Below are positions 54,901 to 64,000 of a stretch of DNA of 64,000 bases, piece by piece; position 1 is the stretch's first letter; each line of letters opens with the position of its first letter. The notes beneath the pieces are model-generated. The model was not told where the DNA came from, searched no databases, and saw nothing but the letters and a program-made list of their open reading frames with translations. Source of the DNA: Dicaeum eximium (lineage: Eukaryota; Chordata; Aves; Passeriformes; Dicaeidae); the NCBI GenBank assembly GCA_013396995.1, contig VWZP01002402.1, forward strand, positions 149,704-213,703, in the 5' to 3' direction. Made by a program: the position numbers and the translations under genes.

Positions 54901-57900
54901 GTAAACGGATGGTACAAAATCTGGGAGGCTTTGGCAAGGGTTCTTGTGAAATGGAAGTGAGGAAGAGAGCTAATTTCGTGGGAGATCTAAGAGGTATGCT
55001 GTTGTCACGTAGCAAGAGGAAAGTGTGGGTTTGGTGGCTTCCATCTCAGAGCAACAGCTGCGTGGTGCTTGCGGTACGGTGTGTTGGTCTCTGGGGTGCA
55101 AGTGGTGTGGGCTCCCTGCGCTTCCTTACACGCATCACCTCTTCAGGGCATCAATTATTGCGGGGTGTGTCGCTGAGGACAGTCCCAGTTGCATTAAGAA
55201 TGCCCTATTTTGCTTTAGCTAACAATAGACTAATTATTTTGTTAAACAGCTTTGGCTCTTATGATGAAGGATATACTGGCTTGCACAAGATAATTGCAGT
55301 TATGAATTAAAGATGTGTCTGTTTGGTTTGTGTGTTTGTGGGGATGTGCTCTTACTGCTGTTTATAAGACCAGTACAAAACTTGGATTACAAAGGCTTTT
55401 GTGATCAATATTTATTTAAAGAAAAAAAAAATCTTTATGAAATACAGGCTTATTTATGGTGTGCAGCCAAGCCTGATTCTCACTGCAATTTTCCCCTGGA
55501 CAAAGTCATTTATAATTAATTAGGCCAAGAGTTTTTAAGGAGAAACAAATACGCAAGGATAGTCAGACATGCCTGCGCTCTGGTGATTGTAAGTAAAGTG
55601 GAAATACTGTCTTGCTAAATACAAATCCTCACATTCTCAGGGAGCTTGTGTGCAGCTTATATTAAGGCAAGTAGCCTTAGTGAGCTCCTCTTCTTGGGAG
55701 TAATGTGGCCCTAATATGAATTAATAGGAAGAGACTGGAAAGATGATAGAAGATGTGTTCTACGTAGCTTTGTTTTGAGAGATGCCTTTTGTGCTATTCT
55801 GCCTAGAATGTGCGTCTGTCTTTGTGTGATCACAACTGACTTCTGCTGAAATCCCTCACTGTGTTGTCTTTGGGTATTAGACTTCTCTAAAACTAAATGA
55901 AAACTTCCTGGGTGCACAGGACCGTGCAGCTGTTTGCCTTTTTCCAGATTTTTCTCTTCAGCAGCAAATCATTGTATGTTACTCTTGAACTTCCAACTGA
56001 AAATCCAAGGATTTACGTGGTTTCATTTTTGTTTTGCCTTTCAGATAGTTTCAAGAAAAAATCCAGAGGATGTCCAGGAGGTAAGTTTAAACTTGTGCAA
56101 ATGTCTATATGAATCATACTATGCCTTTTGAAGGATCTTTGATGTAATTTAGCAGTTTCTGTTTTTTTTGTCATTGTAACTGAGCTTATAATTTTTGTAT
56201 GTTTCCATTTGTCTTTAGCTTTCATGGTTAAAAACAGTAGCTGGTGTAACATGATGCATTTAATCCCTCAGTGATGAATGGTGACTTGAAACAAAGTCTT
56301 AGAGAGTAAAGTGTCTTTTGATGACAAAACTGCTTTGATAACTTTACAAACTCTTTTCTCGGGGCTGGAATTGGCAAATTGATGGTTACTTAACTCCTAC
56401 TGGTAAAATTAGAGATCAGTCCACAATTCAAGTCTTAGGTCTCAGCTGTAGGTACTCTTTAACCAATACTTCACTGAAAAGCCTACACCATTACTGTCTG
56501 TTAGTGAAGAGGGAGAATGGAGGAGTCTAGGTGTTGTTGAGGGAGATTAGACTGCAAGTCATATGTATTATGCCTATTTCTCTGAGGCTCCTTTAGTATT
56601 TTCCAGTGATATACTTTGACAAAACTTTAAAATTGCTTATTCTTTGCCTCTTCTGAAGAGTCTATGAAGGGTCTGCTCTAATCTTGTGCCTCTTAAACAC
56701 CTCGAAAGTCAGTCACAGGAGTCATTTATTGTGAGAGAAAAATACACCACGTGCATTCATTGTGGATTTCTTTTCTTTTTAATTAAGAAACATTTTCCCT
56801 GACCCCACCCCCCTGTTTGATTTTTTTTTCTGGACTAATGACTTGACATGGTTACTGTTATGCTGAGTACCTGCAAAACTTCCCTCAAAAGCACAACCTT
56901 ATGGCTTTTCAGACATCGTGTAACACGTGCAAATATTCAGTTTCTGGCACAGTCACGTTCTACAGTTGAGGAGAACCTGCATAGTTGATGAAAGAAGAGC
57001 TCATAACTTAATTCATTGCATCTCTGTGTGGTCAAACGTGAGTTACTGATTAGTGGCTTGGCAGAGGTGAGAATTGGCTAATACATCTAACAGCCCTTTA
57101 CTGTATCCTTCTTTGAAATCTTGAGAATCAGGCAAGCATGAGCATTTGTGCTTTTTGCATTTTTTCTTTCAAATCTCTAGGAGATTAAAATAACCTATCA
57201 GATTCAGCTGTGATCATGGATCTAGTTTAGAACTGCATTACTGTAGTTTGTAGCTTGATATTCCCCTTTTCCAGGGAGACTCCTGAAATGAACCTATCCA
57301 TGAGCACATTCTGCCATTACCTTAATCTTCATTTGTGAGGAAAAGCACTTTATAAGAGCTGTTGCTGAGTCCATTCATCAGAAAAATATTGTAAGTGTCT
57401 TTCAGCTAGAGTATTGCATGAATATGTGTTAAGTAGTCTTGACACAATAGCAAAACCATATCTTTAGTTGTTGCTTTGATTTGTGGCTATAGGTTACTCA
57501 TGCAGAATTTCACATGCTCTCGACAATAAGAGGACATAAATAGGAGATGAACTTCTTGATGGTTTCCCTTTTTCACCCTGCATTGTACCATATTAATTAT
57601 TCTGCATGTGATAGCATGTTAGGTGTGGGGTGATTCTGTTATAAGCATTATCTGAAAACAGTTGGTTATTACAAGGAACATCCTAGATGGTTGTTGGCAT
57701 AAGGGGGAACTGTAGCCTGAAACCCCCATATCTGGAGAGCTTTTCTGTTACGTGGCCTCTTACAGTAAAAAAAATCCTGGTGGCAGCCTTTGGAAAAAAA
57801 AGAATATGCCCCTAACCTGCTCCCACTGAAAATAAATTTACCTCAGTTTTCCAGAATGCTCAGTAAGGAATTCAGTGGGAAATTTTGTGCACACAACCGC

Positions 57901-60545
57901 CCCATGGCTTTAGGATCTGTCTCATGCAACCCACTTCCCACATCCACGTAGGACCACTTAGCTGTGTCTGCCTCCTCCTCCAGGTGTCTCTTAATGCCAC
58001 TGCTGCAATGTTAATACATTCTTTACATGTGTACAGCTGCTCATAAGGCTGTGTGCTGTGACCTCAACTCTGCTTGCCAGTTTTCTGTCATGTCTTTTGG
58101 CTGCCCTTTGGGATACAAGTCCTTACTACAGCACCTCTCCCACTGCAGCCAGGTACAACTCAATCTAATCCCAGATGTTGTTGTTGGGGCAGGAAGGAAG
58201 AGAACCTTGTAAGGGCTTCCCTCTCGAAAGGATGAAAGAAATCAATGTGAAGTTTTGTGTGGGGATAGATCCAGAAAGGCCACTGGACCTAACTTTAATG
58301 TCCTTGCTTCTGGGGACTGATGGTGGCAATGTGGTGTGTAAGGCAATTGCATCTAGGGTAGTCCTGTAGGGTTTTTTTTCCCTTTTCATTTAGGAGAAAG
58401 GCTTACTCATTGTGGAACAGATGAGTTGCATGAGTTAATAGAGATCTACTGGCTCTCACTATGACAAGCACCTTATTGCATTACGAGTCTAACATGTTTT
58501 ATGATATACTTGCTGTGCTTCGTTGGGCCTCAAAGTACAGTGTGTCCTTCCTCCAAATCTAATTTCTAATGAGGATGTTAGAGTGGGAACTTTGCTAACT
58601 TTGCTGGGCCACATGCAAAGGCATGTTTTCCATGAGCTTCTGAAAGGTTTTAGGATAACCTTGACTGCTTTTGCATTGCTTTTGCAATGCAAGTTACTTA
58701 GGGATATTTATTTTTTTTCCGCTTGACTATTGAGTGATCAATTGTAGCAGTGAAAAATGATGCTTTTTTATTGGAATGAAATCTCATGCTCTTATTTTCT
58801 GGCAGCTTTTCATGTTGTCTCCAAGTACTGACAATACAGAACTTAATGTTTAAAGAATTCACCATCTTAAGCAATTTCCTGTTCTATATGCAAACTGCTC
58901 AAGAAGTGCTCATCATCCACTCTCTGGCTATTGGATTAGATAAAAGTATAGCATTGAAAAATTATTACTTCTGATAGCAAAATGACTAGTTTGCCTTCTT
59001 GAGTTTCCTCACTTGTGTGTTACACTTCACTCGGTACCAGCTGTAATTAAGTAATGAAAATGTGTGCCAGTAATGGAGTCTGAATCAGGACTGCTGGTTC
59101 CAGTATAGCTAAATTTATAGGGTGTGTGGAGTGTTGCCACACTAAAGCTTTGCATATTCACTGTTGGCCATCCTCTTACCTTATATCTGCACTGTTCTGT
59201 AGGTAGGACTTGCATGTGCTGAAACTTAGAAGGCCTCTGACTGCAGTATTTGAAAAAATGCTCTAAATCTAAACCTTTTGCTTAGCTCTAAATCTGGTTT
59301 GCTTGGAAAAAAAAGTCAGCTTTTTCAGTTATGGTTGCTCATGAGAAGGCAAACTGGTAAATCATTCAGAAATATGTGGAATGTTTAAAGTTGTGGTTAG
59401 TTGTATGAAGTTAATTGAGACATTTGACTAGTGCAACTGTGGAATCAGCTACTGAATACATGTGTTCTCCTTGTTTTTTTTTCCCCTTCTGTTCTACTTT
59501 AATCAGTTTACATTAGTGTTGAGGTTTATTTTGATGGCTTAGTGAGTCTGACTCAAAAATGAGGTCAGGATATAAAAAAATCTTTGTTAATATCTTTTCA
59601 TCCTGATAACAAATCCAGTAGCAGTCGAGTGTAAATTTTATTGTTTACTTCTTTCATTGGTTTGATTTTCCTACTGGGTTCTCCTCCTTTCTTGAATGGA
59701 AAGAATGGGATGGAAGAAGGATAAGGTGGATACTTGAGTGAGAGATGACTACTTTCTGGAAAGGATAGATCAGGAATAGCTGGTATAATGAACCAATGAC
59801 ATCTTTATATTCCTAAGGTGGAGTTTTTGTCTAGATTACAAAAGGAACATACTCTTTTTTTTGGTATTATTACAAAAAAACCATTTAAGATGGGGACTTG
59901 CATTTACATCTGATCCACACTTCACATACACAACTTAGAAGCTGTTTTTTAGTCCTGGGTGCTTAATGTATTGTCCCTAAAAATCCCTTGCTTGTATTGT
60001 GATTTCCCTTCCTTGGTTTTCTCTTCTGCTGTTGTCTCTTCCCCACACCTGCAGCTGCACCAGGCACAGTGTGCTGTTGAATGTTGGGTAGTGCAACACT
60101 GCTGTTCAGCATTTTTTCCTCTCTTGTGGCTCCCTGTGTGGGTCTGGATCTCAGAGTGACTGAAGCAGTGCTGTCTTTGCCCTCCTTTCAGCTTTTTCTC
60201 ACGTTTTTTCTATGCACTGTAGTGTTGCTAGCCAAAATGCAGGCTGGGAACATATAATGACCATTTTTTTATGCTTGTTACAGGTGGCAGTTCAGGCTGT
60301 GGATTTTTATTAAACAACTTTGCTGAAGTTAGTAGTCTGATGTGATTAAACCAGTGGATTTGTGGTGTGATGTAATATGAACAATGAACCTCACTAATAC
60401 TTCTCTCTGGTTTCTCTGCTTCAGATAGTCGTTTGGAAGAGATACAGTGACTTTAAGAAACTGCACAAAGATCTTTGGCAAATTCATAAAAACCTATGCA
60501 GACACACAGAGCTCTTTCCACCTTTTGCCAAAGCAATAGTGTTTG
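51387..60545 (+). CDS. RPS6KC1: RPS6KC1, PX-domain ribosomal S6 kinase-like protein (5' part, three exons)
   Basis: RPS6KC1 (RPK118) is a large protein of about 1066 residues in human. It has an N-terminal PX domain that binds phosphatidylinositol 3-phosphate on endosomes, an MIT domain and a C-terminal kinase-like domain; it is reported to bind sphingosine kinase 1. Exons 51387-51491, 56045-56080 and 60425-60545 join in frame into 87 codons plus one base. They encode ERGADLARFYTVTEP, then TVYKVTARIVSRKNPEDVQE and IVVWKRYSDFKKLHKDL. RYSDF is the basic lipid-binding motif of PX domains and LFPPFAK is in the Pro-rich loop. The start is the ATG at 51387, with A at -3, placed as in human. The human protein continues GRFDETVIEERRQC; that exon is not found before 64000, so the MIT and kinase-like parts lie outside. 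Confidence 0.95.
51492..56044 (+). other. RPS6KC1: RPS6KC1 intron 1, 4.6 kb
   Basis: The intron runs from GTGAGT to TTTGCCTTTCAG. Its left 0.5 kb is still CpG island; the rest is AT-rich with no recognised repeat family or gene. Confidence 0.8.
56045..56080 (+). CDS. RPS6KC1: RPS6KC1 microexon-like exon 2 (IVSRKNPEDVQE)
   Basis: A 36-nt exon encodes IVSRKNPEDVQE against human VVSRRNPEDVQE. It is flanked by CCTTTCAG and GTAAGT, phase 0 at both ends, so its skipping would keep the frame and remove 12 residues of the PX domain. Confidence 0.95.
56081..60424 (+). other. RPS6KC1: RPS6KC1 intron 2, 4.3 kb
   Basis: The intron runs from GTAAGT to TCTGCTTCAG. It is AT-rich with no recognised gene or repeat family. 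Confidence 0.8.
60425..60545 (+). CDS. RPS6KC1: RPS6KC1 coding exon 3 (PX core, RYSDF)
   Basis: The exon encodes IVVWKRYSDFKKLHKDLWQI, then HKNLCRHTELFPPFAKAIVF and the first base of the next codon, at a GTAAGC donor. It matches human IIVWKRYSDFKKLHKELWQI closely. Confidence 0.97.
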
Positions 60546-61259
60546 GTAAGCATAATTTGCTCCTGACCTGCTGAAATCCTTTGATAACTCAATATCTGTA
60601 AATACATCTTGTTTTGTAGCTGGATGGAAAATTTTCCTAGTGCTACTCAACTTGTAGGTGTGCTGGTATCATAACTTGATGCTTTTATTTATTTTTGTAA
60701 TGCATAAGAATTTATGTTCTCACCTCCATGTTAGACATAGTAGCTGAGATATTTATTGATGTATATGTTCTGTATCTTTACAACATACATTCCATGTTTT
60801 CAGAAGCATAAAGTCTGTATTGGCTTTGTGGACAGCACTTGCACAGCAAACAAAATATTTTATATATGAGCTGTATTAAATGGTTGTTACAGAAAAAAAA
60901 AATTTGATTGCAATTATCAGTTTTATCTAGCTAGGCTTTTGAGATCAGTTTTACGTATTTGACCAAAACAATCTGCCAGAGGATTGTGACTCTACAGGAA
61001 AAACAGGTGACAAAAAGGAATTATAGGTCTCTTACAGGTCTTAACTTCATCCTGATGTTTATGTCCTAATGAATGAGCTATATAGGTGAACTTCCAGTAA
61101 AGTGCTGTGACTGTATAGAATTCCACGTACCACACTTTTTTTAGCAGTGTTGTGTTTATAAAATCACTTTTTTTTAATGTATGTTCTTCGTGTTCAGCAC
61201 AAACTGGTGCTGTGTGTTTGGTGTACATATATATCACCCAATATCCACTGCATTTTTAA

Positions 61260-62620
61260 ACGTTTTCCAACAATTTTTTAATGTGTTTAGCATGTTTGTC
61301 TTCTTGCATCTGTCATGCGCATTTGGTTTGGTTTTGGATGAACTTTTTGGTGTCTAATGTGCTTTTGGGGTTAAAGGCTTCCAGTGTGGATTTGGGCTGT
61401 TTTTAGGTGTGGTTTTGATCCCTAGGGCATGGCTATGATGTTATTTCTGTCCATGATTGCTTTAGTGGGTTTTTTTTTTGCATACATACACAGTATTATT
61501 TTGTGAGTTATCCAGTGGAATTTTTTTCTGTGTATCCAGTGTATTTGCTGGGCCTTTTTAGCATGAATTTACCATGTGCAATTTACCATTGGGCATTTAA
61601 TGGTTTTTAATCTTTGAACATGTTCGGTGTTTTTTTTGGTATGCATTCGCCAGATTTTTTCTTCTGTCATTTTTGATGAGGTTTTCAGTTTCTGAGGTGT
61701 TTTTTTGGACGGACTTGTCAGAGCCTAACTAAGGCATTTTGATCTTATTAAATCTTTTTATGGTGTTTACAAATTGGTTTAGTTTGGTGGGTTTTTTTAT
61801 GTTTTATTTTTTTTAGTTAGTTTGTGTTTATGGTTTCTCTATGCATCTTGTATGGGGTATAGTGTCAGGATGTTTGGTGTTTTTTAAAATGCATCTGCCA
61901 TATGCTCTTGTTTCTGGTCTGGGATTTCTGTGTGGTTTTTGGTGTGGATTTTGATTCTTACAGTGTTGTCCCAGTATGTTTGGTATGACTGCAGTGGTAT
62001 TTCGGGTGTCCAGTATGTTTGGCATCTTTTACATGAATTTCCAATGTGCTCTTTCTTTTGCTAAGCTTTTTGCACTTAAAAAAAAAGTCTTTTGTTTCTT
62101 AGGCATTGCTGCAGTGTTGCTTTCCACTGCTATGTGTTTCAAATTTGTTTTGGTGTTTTTGTAAATATGCAGCACACTTCAGCATGGATTTGCCTTTTTT
62201 TTTTCCTTTTGCATCCTGCTACCACATCCTTCCCACCCCCCATCATATTTTCAGCATCTTGTTTGGCTTTTTTTTTTTTTTGCCACACCTCTAGTGCATG
62301 CTTTGTGTATTTGCAGTTTCCACGTGTTGTCTGGTTTTTGTGTTTATTGCCTTAAATAGTTTTGCATGGTTTGGATGTGTTGTGCACATTTTAGCACCCA
62401 GACAGTATTTGGTGGTTTTCGGTGCATATCTAGTGCTGATTTTTGCAGGTTTTCTTTGTGTGGCATTTTTAAAGTGTTGGGCAGTCATCTATTTTCCCAA
62501 ATTTTCTGTGTGTCTCAGATTGGTATATTTTAGCATCCAGCATGTTTTGCATTTGTTGGCCTGCATCTGTGAAGCTGAATTCTGATGCAGATTTTGTGGT
62601 TCTCTGCACAGAGCTGGGTG
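61260..62620. repeat. T/G-rich degenerate tandem repeat tract
   Basis: Variants of GTTTGGTGTTTTTT or GTTTGGCATCTTTT, followed by ATGCATCTGCCATATGC or a related string, recur at about 61286, 61556, 61621, 61871 and 62013. The plus strand is poor in A and C. Spacings suggest a unit of roughly 65-70 bp, decayed. Confidence 0.7.
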
Positions 62621-63654
62621 AAATTCCTGATTTAAATTGTACTTCACATCAGTCAAATTATACCCAAGTTTTATGTAATTTTTTTTTTTGCTTATTTATG
62701 AAGTTGGAAGTGGGGTAAGTTTTGGTGCTATGACAGAGCATGGGCAATAATGGTAAAATAAAGCATGTAGTATTAATTTTATTCTGAGATTATTTTAAAT
62801 CTGATTTACAGAGTAGAGTTCTCACTGGACAAATTATTTACAAAGCTAGAATTTGCAAAGTATAATTTAATTTCAGTTAGAAGATATGATAACTATTCAT
62901 AGGGAAGGAAACGGAGGGGTAAAAGAAAATCAGGATGAAAGAGAGTATAGGTATTTAATATCTTAAATAATTTAAAATTGCTATAAATGCAAATTAACTG
63001 TTTTTACATTAGCTCTGTAAGCAAGGGAAGAATTGAATTAAATCCCTTCTGAAAAACATCCTTCTTCTATTGTATTTAGTGAACAAAAGTGACTGAAATG
63101 TACATTGTGAGAGAAGGACATCCACATAAACATTCAGTGCAGTTATTTATTAAAAAGCTCTTTGGAATTAAAACTAAATGAAAACAAATCCCCCTACATT
63201 TAAATGAAACTGAGACACAGAAGATGAATTGGAGTGATGTAAAAACAAATTTTAAATGATTGGTGCATAGCTGAAAGGAACAGCCCTATCTGACTCTCCA
63301 ATTTAAGAATTATTTTTGTATTTACAGCATAAAATTTTATTGTGTATCCTTCCATCGCAATTCTGCACATAGTAACTGCCATATGGTTTATATTAATTTA
63401 AAATAAAAATTCAGATTTTTTTTTAAATAGAGGAAAAATACAGTCTTCGTAGATAACAAGGTTTTGATAAACTCATTTTCAGTCTCATTCTGTTAGGGGT
63501 GACCTGCAAGGTCCATCTCTCTCAAGATCTTTTGTTTCCATGCTGCTTTGATGGACCATTTCTGCAGTGTTGCTTCCCTGTGGTGATGTTACAATTGCTG
63601 CAGCTTTTAGACTGGGTTCTAATTAAACTTGGGAGTAGAATTGCTGGCAACTGG

Positions 63655-63722
63655 TGTTTTTGTTTTGTTTTGTTTTGGTTTTTTTTTGATACCTGTACTT
63701 TAAATAATAATAAATAATAATA
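63655..63722. repeat. Simple repeats (TTTTG)n and (AAT)n
   Basis: A (TTTTG)n run at about 63657-63678 is followed by T runs and then (AAT)n-type units at about 63700-63722. Confidence 0.85.
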
Positions 63723-64000
63723 AACCTGTTGTTTGCAGAGGGTGCAGTTTGCAAAATGGGCATTGGTGGCTCTGACAGCTGAACTTAGTTGTTGTAGAAG
63801 TGTTAAACCTGAGCAGCATCCCCAGTTCAGCACTCAGAGTTTCAGGAGATGGTGTGGAGAGCTGAGATGTATTTAAAAACAAATGTGTCATGCTGTGCTT
63901 CTGAATTTCATGCAACTAAAGAATTGCCACAAACTGTGTGTATTTTTGTTGTTGCAGTAGAGCTGCTTGTATCAAACCAGAAGAATTACTATGGATGGGA

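Larger units (their letters stand above)
60546..64000 (+). other. RPS6KC1: RPS6KC1 intron 3 (left part)
   Basis: No further RPS6KC1 exon is visible. The stretch includes the T/G-rich repeat tract at 61260-62620 and an (AAT)n run near 63700-63722. The region near 63950 has a TTGTTGCAG, but the sequence after it does not encode the expected GRFDE. Confidence 0.75.

Noticed and set aside
61828..62585. Phe/Cys/Leu-rich open frames in the T/G-rich tract, resembling membrane proteins
   Set aside because: The hydrophobic composition follows from T-rich DNA; there is no start context, no conserved motif, and frames overlap.
63950..64000. Possible next RPS6KC1 exon after TTGTTGCAG at the right edge
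   Set aside because: The bases that follow give an immediate in-frame stop or no match to the expected GRFDE sequence.
1..64000. tRNA, rRNA, CRISPR, prophage or bacterial mobile elements
   Set aside because: None is visible; the sequence is vertebrate and repeats are CR1 fragments or simple sequence.

Overview
The window is vertebrate nuclear DNA, almost certainly from a bird. It has split genes with GT-AG introns, two CpG islands, many decayed CR1 LINE fragments (several ending in the ATTCTGTG-like 3' tail typical of avian CR1) and compact introns. There are no operons, ribosome binding sites, CRISPR arrays or prokaryotic features. Most long open frames lie in introns or CR1 remnants and are not genes. 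A single N sits at 51318. I could not narrow the species.

Three protein-coding genes are recognisable by exon-by-exon protein similarity, in the order VASH2 (+), ANGEL2 (-), RPS6KC1 (+). The same trio is neighbouring on human chromosome 1q, so this is conserved synteny. (1) VASH2, tubulin tyrosine carboxypeptidase: the last six coding exons lie between 3368 and 29266. The 5' exons are upstream of the window. A long AT-rich 3' UTR follows, with possible poly(A) signals up to 31570. (2) ANGEL2, an EEP/CCR4-family RNA-end phosphatase: the whole gene is present on the minus strand, from a CpG-rich first exon near 48.4 kb to the stop codon at 33074. The eight coding exons join with consistent phases into 560 codons plus stop. 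(3) RPS6KC1: the first three coding exons (51387-60545) encode the start and most of the PX domain. The rest of the gene runs past the right edge.

VASH2 and ANGEL2 converge tail to tail, with roughly 0.8 kb between their candidate poly(A) signals. ANGEL2 and RPS6KC1 diverge from two separate CpG islands about 2.7 kb apart, and a CR1 tail lies between them. The three products are not known to form one pathway; they act on microtubule C-termini, RNA 3' ends and endosomal phosphoinositide signalling.

The most notable signals are: two VASH2 introns with U12-type (minor spliceosome) 5' splice sites; an ANGEL2 5' region whose open frame runs into exon 1 without an AUG but with a well-placed in-frame CTG; a near-perfect 40-nt hairpin at 19167-19206; a 1.35-kb T/G-rich degenerate repeat tract in RPS6KC1 intron 3; and a G-free A/C tract at 11512-11644. 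I found no evidence for a previously undescribed multi-gene system.
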